Assembly (NCBI GenBank): GCA_902493895.1
Contig: CABUQW010000027.1
Location: 1 to 29,256, forward strand
DNA from: an uncultured Collinsella sp.
Lineage (GTDB): Bacteria; Actinomycetota; Coriobacteriia; Coriobacteriales; Coriobacteriaceae
Direction of reading: 5' to 3'
DNA: 29,256 nt
In this document: positions 1 to 8,451 of the stretch, piece after piece
Position numbering within the stretch: position 1 is the stretch's first letter
Layout of the letters: each line of letters starts with the position of its first letter
The notes under the pieces: generated by a model
What the model was told of the DNA's origin: nothing
Databases searched by the model: none
What the model saw: the letters and a program-made list of their open reading frames with translations, nothing else
Translations under genes and position numbers: made by a program

Positions 1-88
1 AATGTGCTCTCCGTGCGAGCAGGACTGTCCGAGCAGGGAACCTTACGTTCCGCGCCGCCGGGCAGACGAACCAGTTATGAGCGACCCG

Positions 89-2389
89 CTACTTGATCTT
101 GGTCGTGCCCGGTGCCAGGTTGGGGTCGGTCTCGTTGGCCTCGGTCTGGAAGTGCTCGGTATACACGTTCTTGCCGTCGCGGAACATCTCGTAGTACTGC
201 ATCTTGGCGTAATCCTCGCGCGCCTTGGTTGCGGCTGCGGCAGCGGCGTCGTCACCGGTGACGTTGGAGGAGAGCGCCCAGCGCAGGCTGGCGTCCTCGT
301 AGCCCACCGAGTTGATGGCGGGCAGCGACTTACGCAGCGTCATGTGCGCTTTCTGGTAGTCGGTCAGCGGGGCGCCGATCAGCTGCATCAGCTGGGTGGA
401 CAGGTAGTTGGTGGACAGGTCGTCGGTCTCGCTCGTCTGGTCGCAGCCGGCAACGTCGTAGTTGGCCCAGATGATGTAGTCGGTCTGCCACAGGCGCTCC
501 TGATGCGTAGCATCGTCTTCGCCGGTAAACCACTTGTCATTGAACTTGGACGGGAAGAACGGCTGGTGGTCGCCCCAGAACACCACGACCACCTTACGGT
601 CGAGCTTGCTCAGGGCGTTGAGGAAGTAGCGCAGCGCCTGGTCGGACTGCTCGATGCACGAGACATACTCGTCGACATCGGACAGCGTGCCGTCCTCGAC
701 GGTCTTGGCGTCCAGATCGGTCGTGTCGATATTCAGGTGCATCTGCTTGTCGACCGGCAGCAGGCCCGTGTCGTAGCCCGAGTGGTTCTGCATGGTCACG
801 TCGAAGATAAACTGCGGATCGGCGTTCTGGTCGAGCAACTCGAGAATCTTGTCGTAGGTAGCCTGGTCGGTCACCATGCCGCGCAGGGTGTCGGCTCCCT
901 GGAAGTCGTTGATGGACAGGAACTGGTCAAAGCCAAAGTCCTTGTAGACGTTCTCGCGGTTCCAGTTGGTCGCGTGGTTGGGGTGCATGGCCGTGGTGGA
1001 ATATCCGAGCGACTTGAACTGCTCTGCTAGATTCCCGGTCGTTTCCATGTTGTAGATGGTGTAGGGGTACACACCCGAGCCCAGGTTGGCCATGGAGTTG
1101 CCGGTCATAAACTCAAACTCGGTATTGGCGGTGCCGCCGCCGTAGGCACTCACGTAGAGCTTGCCGCGGCTGAGGCAGTTGGACAGGCTCTTAAAGTACT
1201 GCGGGCCCTCGTAGCCGGCGCGCATGTTCTGGTAGATCGAAAGGTCTGAGAAGGTCTCGTTCATGATGGCGATGACCGTGGGCTTCTCGCTGTCGAACTG
1301 CTCCTTTGCGGCGGCGCGCTCGTCGCTCTTGGCCGCGTCGGACTTGTCGTAGGCCTTGGCGTACTTTTTGAGCGTGGCCTTGGCATCGTCGACGGAGTAG
1401 TCGGCGGGTTTGGGCGGCTTGATGGACTGCGCCGCACTAATAAAGGCGGGCAGGTAGCCCTCGCGCCAGTAGCTCTCGAGCGGGCGCCAGGTGTAGACGG
1501 TGATGCCGAGGGTGTTGTAGTAGTCGATGAGCGTGACATGCGCGGTTACGCCGCCCAGGCACAGCACTGCCACGAGCAGGTTGGTGAGCAGCATACGCTT
1601 GGCGTTGGCGGCACCCTTCTGACGGTGCGGTGCTACCAGGCCGGCGTACTCGCACAGCAGCATGGCGATGGCGGTAAAGCCCATGGACAGCACGCAGAAC
1701 AGCGAGATCGAGAAGGTGTAGCCGGTGCCGGCGACCGCGGCGGCGGTGGAGATGGCCGAAAGGTCGCCCGGCTGGATGGGCATGGATTTAAACGTGATGA
1801 CGAAGAACTCGGCAATGCCCAGGACAAAGAGGGCAAAGGCCAGGACCGCGGAAGCTGCGCCGTGGCGCTGGAACAGGAAGAACAGGCCGACCATGAGCGT
1901 GGTGATGATGGCCCACTCGAGCAGGATGCATAGGGGGTAGACCCAAGTAAAGTCGTGGTTGGACGAGACCTCCATGCCCAGCAGCGCAAAGACGCCGGCG
2001 AGCAGCAGGCACAGGACGGCGGCGACGAGCGGTTTGCCCACAAAGGCGCCGCGCAGGCGGGCGAGCTTGCCGGTGGGGGCGGGGGCGTCGGGCGCGGCGA
2101 ACGCAAAGACGCGCGGGGCGATGCGGTCGCGTGCGATGCTGGCCCAAGCGCAGCCGGTGAGGATGGCGTTGGTCAGGATGAGCATCACAAAGGCGAGCGG
2201 CTCGTTTTGAGCGACGAGGCCCACGGCGCCCCAAATAGTCAAAAAGACCTGGAACAGGCCGAAGGCGATGCTCCACCCAAGAGCGCTTTTGGCAACGGTG
2301 CCCGACTGAGCGCGAATGGCCTTGGCCTCGCGCAAGACAAGGTAGACGGTCGCCGCAAGACCGACGAGCGAGATGGCGGCAGCGAACAT
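89..2389 (-). CDS. LTA synthase family membrane sulfatase / phosphoglycerol transferase
   Basis: Membrane enzyme of the LtaS/MdoB-type sulfatase family, which transfers glycerol-phosphate or a similar head group onto cell-surface polymers. The 766-residue protein starts with about eight hydrophobic segments (residues 5-20, 38-60, 65-85, 120-140, 148-175, 180-200, 223-248, 265-288), more than the five of Staphylococcus LtaS. A catalytic domain outside the membrane follows from about 370. Its active-site pattern matches LtaS: NETFSD (E378), GGTANTEFEF (candidate nucleophile T420), HPNHATNWNR (H469, W476, R478 at LtaS spacing), QNHSGY (H536) and WGDHQPF (D607, H608). I chose the ATG at 2389 because AGGAG lies seven bases upstream; an in-frame GTG at 2404 has no comparable site. 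Divergent from the nitroreductase. The real polymer is unknown; it could act on a glycolipid or polysaccharide rather than classical LTA. Confidence 0.9.
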   Translation of the reverse strand: MFAAAISLVGLAATVYLVLREAKAIRAQSGTVAKSALGWSIAFGLFQVFLTIWGAVGLVAQNEPLAFVMLILTNAILTGCAWASIARDRIAPRVFAFAAPDAPAPTGKLARLRGAFVGKPLVAAVLCLLLAGVFALLGMEVSSNHDFTWVYPLCILLEWAIITTLMVGLFFLFQRHGAASAVLAFALFVLGIAEFFVITFKSMPIQPGDLSAISTAAAVAGTGYTFSISLFCVLSMGFTAIAMLLCEYAGLVAPHRQKGAANAKRMLLTNLLVAVLCLGGVTAHVTLIDYYNTLGITVYTWRPLESYWREGYLPAFISAAQSIKPPKPADYSVDDAKATLKKYAKAYDKSDAAKSDERAAAKEQFDSEKPTVIAIMNETFSDLSIYQNMRAGYEGPQYFKSLSNCLSRGKLYVSAYGGGTANTEFEFMTGNSMANLGSGVYPYTIYNMETTGNLAEQFKSLGYSTTAMHPNHATNWNRENVYKDFGFDQFLSINDFQGADTLRGMVTDQATYDKILELLDQNADPQFIFDVTMQNHSGYDTGLLPVDKQMHLNIDTTDLDAKTVEDGTLSDVDEYVSCIEQSDQALRYFLNALSKLDRKVVVVFWGDHQPFFPSKFNDKWFTGEDDATHQERLWQTDYIIWANYDVAGCDQTSETDDLSTNYLSTQLMQLIGAPLTDYQKAHMTLRKSLPAINSVGYEDASLRWALSSNVTGDDAAAAAATKAREDYAKMQYYEMFRDGKNVYTEHFQTEANETDPNLAPGTTKIK

Positions 2390-2602
2390 GCTGAGACTCC
2401 TCACAAACTAAAACGTACGAAAGCGGGGGCTTACCCGATTGTTACCAAGATATGCGCTGCAATTGGTGTCTGCGCACAACAACCAGACATATTAACGCGC
2501 ACGTGTGGCGGTGTGGCGCAATGTAGTGGCGACCTGCGCGATAATGGACGGGAATTACACGGAAACGTAAAGGCTTCTTAAAGAATTAGCGAGGATGAGG
2601 CG
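2390..2602. other. Divergent intergenic region, promoters not resolved
   Basis: This 213-base gap must hold promoters for the LTA synthase-like gene (-) and the nitroreductase (+). It is more AT-rich than its flanks. I find no -35/-10 pair good enough to call on either strand and no clear operator palindrome. The nitroreductase ribosome binding site is the purine run GAGGATGAGG just before 2603. Confidence 0.4.
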
Positions 2603-3451
2603 ATGAACGAGCAGGTTTGCACCAAGGCTGTGGATACGTGTGGCTATCCGGTCGAGACCACGGGCAATGCGGTGCTGGACACGTTGGAGCACCGTTCCTC
2701 CACGCGTGCCTTCGCGCGTGATGACGACGATCGTCCCGTGGCGGTGACCGACGAGCAGCGGGCGGCGATCCTGCATGCGGCGAGCCGTGCGCCGTCGGCA
2801 GGCGCCATGATGATGTACTCCATCGTAAGCATTCGCGAACAGGCCACGCTCGATCGTCTGGCCGACCTGTGCGATCACCAGCCCATGATCGCCAAGGCGC
2901 CCTGGGCACTTATATTTGTGGTCGACTATGCCAAGTGGATCGATCTGTTTGAGCATGTGGGTTGCTTTGAGCCCGAGTTTGTCGAGCGCACGGGCAAGGC
3001 GCCCCGCCGCGCGCCGGGTTTGGGCGACTTTGCCATCGCGGCGCAGGATGCCGTGATCGCCGCGCAAAACGCCGTGGTTGCCGCCGAAGCCCTGGGGCTG
3101 GGGAGCTGCTACATCGGTGATATCGTCGAGAATGCCGAGGAAGTTGCCGAGCTGCTCGATCTGCCGCCCTATACCATGCCGCTGTCGATGCTCATCATCG
3201 GCACGCCCCGTAAGGAGCGTCCGGCCATTGCGCATCCTGTGGTGAACCTGGTGCACGAGGAGCGCTACTGCCGCGCCGATGCTGCGACCATGGACGCGCA
3301 GGTGGCCGAGATGGACGCGATGTTTCGCCCGCATGCCCGCGAGGTGGGCGAGCGCGTGGTGGATATCTACGCCCGCAAACACACCAGTCCCTTTATGGCC
3401 GAGATGAGCCGCTCCATGGAGTGGTGGTTCAAAAATTGGCTTGGAAAATGA
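2603..3451 (+). CDS. Nitroreductase family protein (FMN oxidoreductase)
   Basis: A 282-residue flavin oxidoreductase of the nitroreductase fold, normally an FMN-binding cytoplasmic homodimer that uses NAD(P)H to reduce nitro compounds, quinones or flavins. The N-terminal FMN-phosphate motif is visible as LEHRSSTRAF (residues 28-37), followed by APSAGAMMMY, the usual second FMN contact. The glycine-rich ALGLGSCYIGDI near residue 170 is the typical C-terminal flavin segment. About 60 residues follow the core, ending in an aromatic-rich MEWWFKNWLGK tail; such tails often wrap the dimer partner. The ATG at 2603 follows GAGGATGAGG. It appears to be a single-gene unit, and a CAAAGGG palindrome lies just after the stop. 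Substrate cannot be read from sequence. Confidence 0.9.
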   Translation: MNEQVCTKAVDTCGYPVETTGNAVLDTLEHRSSTRAFARDDDDRPVAVTDEQRAAILHAASRAPSAGAMMMYSIVSIREQATLDRLADLCDHQPMIAKAPWALIFVVDYAKWIDLFEHVGCFEPEFVERTGKAPRRAPGLGDFAIAAQDAVIAAQNAVVAAEALGLGSCYIGDIVENAEEVAELLDLPPYTMPLSMLIIGTPRKERPAIAHPVVNLVHEERYCRADAATMDAQVAEMDAMFRPHAREVGERVVDIYARKHTSPFMAEMSRSMEWWFKNWLGK

Positions 3452-3453
3452 CG

Positions 3454-3486
3454 AATGTGACAAAGGGACAGTCCCTTTGCCGCATT
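3454..3486. repeat. CAAAGGG/CCCTTTG palindrome, copy 1
   Basis: An imperfect inverted repeat with 16-base arms: AATGTGACAAAGGGAC (3454-3469) and GTCCCTTTGCCGCATT (3471-3486), two mismatches, one-base spacer. It starts three bases after the nitroreductase stop codon. No T-run follows on either strand, so it is not a standard intrinsic terminator. Nearly the same sequence recurs at 16824-16854 and 29054-29086. Confidence 0.85.
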
Positions 3487-3568
3487 CCATATCGCCGCGG
3501 TAGCCTAAAGACTGTATAAATCTTTATCTAGCTGGGAAAACAGTGCATTAAAACATGGGCCGATTACC

Positions 3569-3574
3569 TATAAT
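3569..3574 (+). promoter_or_regulatory. Candidate -10 box for kup
   Basis: A perfect TATAAT lies 35 bases before the kup start codon, giving a predicted leader of roughly 30 bases. No convincing -35 hexamer sits 16-18 bases upstream, so the call rests on the -10 alone. The short leader leaves no room for a large riboswitch. Confidence 0.4.
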
Positions 3575-3609
3575 CCCTTCGAACATTAAAGTTGGGAGGA
3601 AACCGGCTT

Positions 3610-5637
3610 ATGGAACAAAAGGCCAAGGAGGCAGCCTCGCACGCTGCGATTCCTGTGAGCATCTCGGCGATGCTCGTCACGCTGGGCGTGGTGTATGGCG
3701 ATATCGGCACCAGCCCCATGTATGTAACCAAGGCGCTCGTCGCCGGCAACGGCGGCATCGGAAGCGTCACGGAGGAGTTCGTGCTCGGCGCGCTCTCCCT
3801 TGTCGTGTGGACGGTCACGCTGCTGACCACCATCAAGTATGTGCTCATCTCGCTGCGCGCCGATAACCATGGTGAGGGCGGCATCTTTGCCCTGTACAGC
3901 CTGGTCAAGCGCTGCGGTAAGTGGCTTATCATCCCCGCCATGCTGGGTGGCGCCGCGCTGCTCGCCGACGGCATCCTGACGCCGGCCGTTACCGTTACCA
4001 CGGCCATCGAGGGTCTGCGCACCATCCCGGCGGTCCATGCCGTGCTGGGCGATGACCAGGGCCGCGTCGTCGCCATTACGCTCGCCATCATCATCGTGCT
4101 CTTCTTGGTACAGCGCATCGGTACGGCCAAGATCGGTCACGCCTTTGGCCCCATCATGACGCTGTGGTTCCTGTTCCTGGGCGGCACGGGTCTGTTCTTT
4201 GTCTTCCAGCACCCCGCCGTGCTGCTGTGCCTCAACCCGGTGCGCGGCATCGCCTTTTTGTTGAGCCCCAACAACCACGCGGGCATCATGATTCTGGGCA
4301 GCTGCTTCCTCGCCACCACCGGTGCCGAGGCGCTCTACTCCGACATGGGCCACGTCGGCCGCGGCAACATCTACGCTACCTGGCCGTTCGTTAAGTGCTG
4401 CCTGCTGCTTTCCTATATGGGCCAGGGCGCTTGGCTTATGAACAACGCTGCCAACCCCGAGCTCATGGGCATTGCCGATCTCAACCCGTTCTACCAGATG
4501 CTCGCCCCGGGCCTGCGCCCGTTTGCCGTCGGCCTTTCCACCGTCGCGGCCATCATTGCCTCGCAGGCGCTCATTACCGGCGCGTTTTCGCTGGTGTCCG
4601 AGGCCAGCCGTCTGGACCTCATGCCGCACATGCAGGTCTTCTACCCTGCCGAGACCAAAGGCCAGCTCTACATCCCCATGGTCAACAACGTCATGCTCGT
4701 GGGCTGCGTCATCGTGGTGCTGCTGTTCCAGAACTCGGCGCATATGGAAGCTGCCTACGGCCTTGCCATTACGCTGACTATGATGTGCACCACGCTGCTG
4801 CTCTTCTTCTACCTGCACGAGGAGCGCAAGCTCAAGGTCGCGCCGTGGATCTTCGCGGCCTTCTTCCTTTTGCTCGAAGGCTTCTTCTTCGTGAGCTCGC
4901 TCACCAAGTTCTTCCACGGCGGCTATTTCACCATCCTCATGGCCGCGCTCATCATGGGCATCATGGTGTGCTGGTACAACGGTACGGCTGTTGAGCAGCG
5001 CCAGTTTACGCTGCTGCCGCTGCGCAGCTACCTGCCGCAGCTCAAGCGCCTTCGCGATGACGATCGCTACGAGCGCCTGAGCGACAACATCGTGTACCTG
5101 ACTAAGGACACCCATACCGATTACATCGACCGTGATATCGTCTACTCGATTCTGGACAAGCATCCCAAGCGCGCTCGCGCCTGGTGGTTTGTGAATGTCG
5201 AGACCATGGACGAACCGCACACCTTTGCCTATTCGGTCGAGACGTTCGGCACCGACTACGTGTTCCGCGTGCATCTGTACCTGGGCTACAAGATCAACCA
5301 GCGCGTCAATGCCTATCTGCGTCAGGTCGTTCAGGACCTGGCTGCCACCGGCGAGCTGCCGCCACAGACGCATGACTACTCGGTCTACAAGGACCCGGGT
5401 AACATCGGTACGTTCAAGTTCGTCCTGATCCGTAAGCTTCTGGCGCCCGAAAGCGATGTGGAGCCGAGCGAGCGTACGGCCATCACGCTCAAGTACATCA
5501 TTCGTCGCGCCGCCGGCACGCCTGCACGCTGGTACGGCCTGGAGAACTCCAACGTGAGCTTTGAGTACGTGCCGCTGTTCACCAAGTTCAAGGCCGTGAA
5601 CAAGATGCAGCGCCTGGCTCCCAACGAGCGCCCGTAG
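3610..5637 (+). CDS. kup: KUP-family potassium transporter
   Basis: Potassium importer of the KUP/HAK/KT family, which takes up K+ with protons across the cytoplasmic membrane. The 675-residue protein has the family hallmarks in order: GVVYGDIGTSPMYV near residue 24, DNHGEGGIFALY near 90, LLADGILTPAVTVTT near 120, TTGAEALYSDMGHVGR near 240 and YMGQGAWL near 280. About twelve membrane segments occupy residues 15-460, followed by a roughly 200-residue soluble C-terminal domain, the usual size. The ATG at 3610 follows GGGAGGA; an upstream in-frame TTG at 3592 overlaps that site and is rejected. The next gene starts 69 bases downstream with no terminator between, and a KdpDE-like pair follows, suggesting that K+ or turgor signalling controls this transporter. 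Confidence 0.96.
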   Translation: MEQKAKEAASHAAIPVSISAMLVTLGVVYGDIGTSPMYVTKALVAGNGGIGSVTEEFVLGALSLVVWTVTLLTTIKYVLISLRADNHGEGGIFALYSLVKRCGKWLIIPAMLGGAALLADGILTPAVTVTTAIEGLRTIPAVHAVLGDDQGRVVAITLAIIIVLFLVQRIGTAKIGHAFGPIMTLWFLFLGGTGLFFVFQHPAVLLCLNPVRGIAFLLSPNNHAGIMILGSCFLATTGAEALYSDMGHVGRGNIYATWPFVKCCLLLSYMGQGAWLMNNAANPELMGIADLNPFYQMLAPGLRPFAVGLSTVAAIIASQALITGAFSLVSEASRLDLMPHMQVFYPAETKGQLYIPMVNNVMLVGCVIVVLLFQNSAHMEAAYGLAITLTMMCTTLLLFFYLHEERKLKVAPWIFAAFFLLLEGFFFVSSLTKFFHGGYFTILMAALIMGIMVCWYNGTAVEQRQFTLLPLRSYLPQLKRLRDDDRYERLSDNIVYLTKDTHTDYIDRDIVYSILDKHPKRARAWWFVNVETMDEPHTFAYSVETFGTDYVFRVHLYLGYKINQRVNAYLRQVVQDLAATGELPPQTHDYSVYKDPGNIGTFKFVLIRKLLAPESDVEPSERTAITLKYIIRRAAGTPARWYGLENSNVSFEYVPLFTKFKAVNKMQRLAPNERP

Positions 5638-5706
5638 TCGACGCTTGAGGTTTGGCTGCGAACGGGCAGGCTTGCAATGACAGTGATTGAGTCCTGGGAG
5701 GAAACC

Positions 5707-5901
5707 ATGGATGCAAAGGTGCTTGACGGTTGCGATTTTGCGACCGAGCTGGTGCGTGAGGCGCGCGTCGATGCCGCCGAAGATCGGTTCTTTACGAATC
5801 GTGCCAACATGGATATGGCCGACCGCGTGATCTCGATCGTGGTGACGGTGCTTGTCGCGGCGTGCGTTTGCGCGCTGCTCGCGCACGTGCTGTTTGTCTA
5901 G
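5707..5901 (+). CDS. Small single-span membrane protein of unknown function
   Basis: A 64-residue protein with a charged N-terminal half (residues 1-45, rich in Asp, Glu and Arg) and one C-terminal membrane helix from about 46 to 63 (ISIVVTVLVAACVCALLAHV). I do not recognise the family. The ATG at 5707 has GGGAGG five bases upstream, the same ribosome binding site as kup; an in-frame ATG at 5677 has none. It lies 69 bases after kup with no terminator, so the two are probably co-transcribed. A small-subunit or regulator role for Kup, comparable to KdpF in the Kdp pump, is a guess from position and topology only. The well-placed ribosome binding site and sensible topology argue that it is real. 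Confidence 0.7.
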   Translation: MDAKVLDGCDFATELVREARVDAAEDRFFTNRANMDMADRVISIVVTVLVAACVCALLAHVLFV

Positions 5902-5933
5902 CGACCGCCGGTCGTAGAAGGCTTTACACTTGG

Positions 5934-5992
5934 AACCACCACAAGGGAAACCACCACAAAGGTGCCTGTTCCTTTGTGGTGGTTTTTGTTTT
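5934..5992 (+). terminator. Terminator-like hairpin with duplicated 5' arm before the sensor kinase
   Basis: A perfect 15-base stem, AAACCACCACAAAGG (5948-5962) with CCTTTGTGGTGGTTT (5971-5985), eight-base loop, followed by TTGTTTTTG. Just before it, AACCACCACAA (5934-5944) repeats the 5' arm (5949-5959), so the 3' arm could pair with either copy. The hairpin ends only 28 bases before the kinase start codon with no visible promoter in between. It either ends kup transcripts or attenuates read-through into the kinase gene. Confidence 0.65.
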
Positions 5993-6013
5993 TGAGAGAG
6001 GGGCGGGGCACTG

Positions 6014-7639
6014 ATGGACGTCCGTACGGACGGCGATATTGCCGATAGCTTTTGGTGGCGGCGCACAACGCTGACGCGCCGCACTCCTCTGTATGACGCC
6101 TGCGTATCGGCGGGGTTGCTGGTCGCGGCGACGATTGTGGGCGCGCTGCTCGACCATCCGGGTCTTGCGCCGAGCATCATGATCGTCTATGTGTTCGCCG
6201 TTCAGCTGTGCGCATTCTTTACCTGGAGTCGCCTGTATTGCTTGCTGAGCTCGGCTGCCGCCGTGGCACTCTACAACTTCTTGTTTGTCGACCCGCGCTA
6301 CTCGCTGTCGCTTATCGACCGCGTCTATCCCGGCATGTTCTTCATCATGTTCGTGGTCTCGCTTGTGTCGAGCTCGATTGCGTTGGCCCTGCGCCGCGCC
6401 TTGGCACAGGCTGCCGCCAGCGACCGCCGCACGCATATGGTGCTCGAGACCAACCGCATGCTGCAGCGGTGCGCCGACGAGCAGCAGATTGTCCATGCCA
6501 TGGCAACGCAGCTGGCGCGTCTTTCGGGCTGTCCGGTCGTGTGGTACAGCGCCGACGCCGAGGGCGATGACCTGCTGCCGCGTGCGACATACACGGCCGT
6601 GGGCGATGCCGCGCCGGTGCATGAACTGGCGCCGCAGATGCCGCCGCGGCTCTCGGCGTCCGCCTATGTGGGAACGCCGCTCGATGCAACCTATGGCGGC
6701 TCGGCGTTTTATGGCATCTACCTGACGGTTCGCACGGGCGACGGCTTCGTCCGCTCGGGCGACCCCGCCTCGGTGGTGGGCGTGCTGGCTATCGTTGCCG
6801 AGCCCGACGTGCTGACGCATGAGGAGCGGACACTTGCCGATGCCATCGTGAGCGAAGGCGAGCTGGCGCTCGACCGCGCCCGCGCCATGGAGGCCCGCGA
6901 GGAAGCGGCGGTGCTCGCCAAAAACGAACAGCTGCGCGCCAACCTGCTGCGCTCCATCTCGCATGATCTGCGCACGCCGCTTACCAGTATTTCGGGTAAT
7001 GCCGACGTGCTGCTCGATCAGGGCTCGACCGGCACCGCGGTGCTCGATGCCCAGACGCGCCGCGGCCTGCTTCTATCCATTCGCTCGGATGCGCTGTGGC
7101 TCAACGCCACCGTCGAGAATCTGCTCGCCATCACCAAGCTCGAGGGCGGCGGTATGCGCCTGTCGACCACGCTCGAGCTCATGGACGATATCGTCGAGGA
7201 GGCACTGCGCCACGTAAATCCGGCCGTGCGCGAGCACGACCTTAAGGTGGTGGCGTGCGATGAGCCGGCGCTCGTCAACGTCGACGCGCGCCTGATGGTG
7301 CAGCTGGTGGTCAATCTGGTGAACAACGCCATCACCTATACGCCCGCAGGCTCGCATATCGTGATTTCGATTAGCGTCGACGATGGACGTGTGGCGTGCT
7401 CGGTGGCCGATGACGGCCCGGGCATCGCACCCGAGGACCGTGAACGCATCTTTGAGTCGTTCTACACCGCCAACCACGGTCTTGCCGACAGCCATCGCAG
7501 CGTGGGTCTGGGTCTTTCGCTCTGCCGCTCCATTGCGTTGGCGCATGGCGGTAGCATAGAGGTTGCCGCGGCGGACCCGCACGGTTCGGTCTTTACGATT
7601 GAACTTCCCGCCGCCGACGTTTCGTTTGATAAGGAGTAG
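6014..7639 (+). CDS. KdpD-like sensor histidine kinase lacking the N-terminal KdpD/USP domains
   Basis: Membrane sensor kinase of a two-component system. The 541 residues contain a four-helix DUF4118-type membrane region (about 28-128) with the characteristic LYNFLFVDPRYSL, a GAF-like region (about 145-285), a HisKA domain with ISHDLRTPLTS (phospho-accepting H317), and an HATPase domain with N box NLVNNAITYTP (N434-N438), DDGPGIA (466-472) and GLGLSL (498-503). This is the KdpD core, but full-length KdpD has about 350 more N-terminal residues (KdpD sensor and universal stress domains) that are absent here. The ATG at 6014 follows GAGAGGGG, and the upstream hairpin leaves no room for a longer protein. 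The response-regulator gene starts four bases after the stop. All catalytic motifs look intact. Confidence 0.92.
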   Translation: MDVRTDGDIADSFWWRRTTLTRRTPLYDACVSAGLLVAATIVGALLDHPGLAPSIMIVYVFAVQLCAFFTWSRLYCLLSSAAAVALYNFLFVDPRYSLSLIDRVYPGMFFIMFVVSLVSSSIALALRRALAQAAASDRRTHMVLETNRMLQRCADEQQIVHAMATQLARLSGCPVVWYSADAEGDDLLPRATYTAVGDAAPVHELAPQMPPRLSASAYVGTPLDATYGGSAFYGIYLTVRTGDGFVRSGDPASVVGVLAIVAEPDVLTHEERTLADAIVSEGELALDRARAMEAREEAAVLAKNEQLRANLLRSISHDLRTPLTSISGNADVLLDQGSTGTAVLDAQTRRGLLLSIRSDALWLNATVENLLAITKLEGGGMRLSTTLELMDDIVEEALRHVNPAVREHDLKVVACDEPALVNVDARLMVQLVVNLVNNAITYTPAGSHIVISISVDDGRVACSVADDGPGIAPEDRERIFESFYTANHGLADSHRSVGLGLSLCRSIALAHGGSIEVAAADPHGSVFTIELPAADVSFDKE

Positions 7640-7643
7640 CGCT

Positions 7644-8357
7644 GTGTCGAACTCTGCCGTAAAACCGCTCATCTTGGTCGTTGAGGACGACCCCGCCGTC
7701 CGCAATCTTATCGTTGCCGCGCTCGAGGCGCACGGCTTGCGCCATATGGCTGTGGAGACCGCCCATGCCGCTATCGCCGCCGCCTCGTCGCAGACGCCGA
7801 GCATTGTGCTGCTCGATCTGGGCCTGCCCGATATGGACGGCGTCAAGGTGGTGGAGTCGGTGCGCGCATGGTCGGGCATGCCGATTATCGTGGTCTCGGC
7901 GCGCAGCGAGGATGCGGACAAAATCCGCGCGCTCGATGCCGGTGCCGACGACTATCTGACCAAGCCGTTTTCGGTTGAGGAACTGCTCGCGCGCATTCGC
8001 ACGACGCTCAGGCGCCTTTCGTATGCGCAAACGGGCGGCGTTGTCTCCGAGGGCTCGTTCGATACCGGTGAGCTGCATATCGATTTTGATGCCGGCATTG
8101 CCACGATGGATGGCGAGGAGTTGCACCTGACGCCGATTGAGTACAAGCTCCTGTGCCTGCTGGCGCATAACGCCGACAAGGTACTGACGCACCAGTTTAT
8201 TTTGCACGAGATTTGGGGCACGTCGACCAAGAGCGACCTGGCGAGCCTGCGTGTCTTTATGGGCACGTTGCGCAAGAAGATCGAGTCCGACCCCGCGCAT
8301 CCGCGCTATATCCAGACACACGTGGGTATCGGTTACCGATTGGTCATCCAGGGATAG
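7644..8357 (+). CDS. kdpE: KdpE-like response regulator (OmpR/PhoB family)
   Basis: DNA-binding response regulator of 237 residues. The receiver domain (about 8-120) has the acidic pair in VVEDD (14-16), phospho-acceptor D58 in LLDLGLPD, and K107 in LTKPFS. A winged-helix DNA-binding domain (about 140-235) includes LTPIEYKLLCLL, KVLTHQFILHEIWG and a GIGYRL end. The receiver segment SARSEDADKIRALDAGADDYLTKPF is close to KdpE. The GTG at 7644 follows AAGGAG (7631-7636), which overlaps the end of the kinase gene, so the two are translationally coupled. No kdpFABC pump is in this window, so the likely target is the kup unit upstream; that is an inference. Confidence 0.93.
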   Translation: MSNSAVKPLILVVEDDPAVRNLIVAALEAHGLRHMAVETAHAAIAAASSQTPSIVLLDLGLPDMDGVKVVESVRAWSGMPIIVVSARSEDADKIRALDAGADDYLTKPFSVEELLARIRTTLRRLSYAQTGGVVSEGSFDTGELHIDFDAGIATMDGEELHLTPIEYKLLCLLAHNADKVLTHQFILHEIWGTSTKSDLASLRVFMGTLRKKIESDPAHPRYIQTHVGIGYRLVIQG

Positions 8358-8382
8358 GTCGGCATCCGCCATCCCAATATGA

Positions 8383-8450
8383 GTTGCGGTGAAATACGGT
8401 CTAAATTTGCCTAATTCCAGGCAAAACAGTCCGTATTCCACCGCAACTTT
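8383..8450. terminator. Nested long hairpin between convergent genes, likely bidirectional terminator
   Basis: Outer arms GTTGCGGTGAAATACGG (8383-8399) and CCGTATTCCACCGCAAC (8431-8447) pair with one mismatch. An inner stem TTTGCCT (8406-8412) with AGGCAAA (8419-8425) is nested inside. TTTGTTATTT follows on the plus strand. It sits between the kdpE-like stop and the end of rlmL, so it probably ends both transcripts. Its nested shape matches the elements at 21477-21559 and 27154-27217. Confidence 0.65.
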
Positions 8451-8451
8451 G

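Noticed and set aside
1..88. Coding sequence at the left edge
   Set aside because: No motif or ribosome binding site supports a gene before 89; the open frames here are shadows of the LTA synthase-like gene. I see nothing identifiable.
3487..3609. c-di-AMP (ydaO) riboswitch before kup
   Set aside because: Such riboswitches are known for K+ transporters, but the likely -10 box leaves a leader of only about 30 bases and the typical motifs are absent.
5948..5985. Fourth copy of the CAAAGGG palindrome
   Set aside because: The core CAAAGG/CCTTTG is shared, but the arms differ (CCACCA against ATGTGA), and a T-run follows. I treat it as a terminator-like hairpin, with any kinship unproven.
3586..6180. 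864-residue open frame on the minus strand opposite kup
   Set aside because: It lies antisense to the clear kup gene, is Arg/His-rich and low in hydrophobic order, and has no ribosome binding site. Typical shadow in high-GC DNA.
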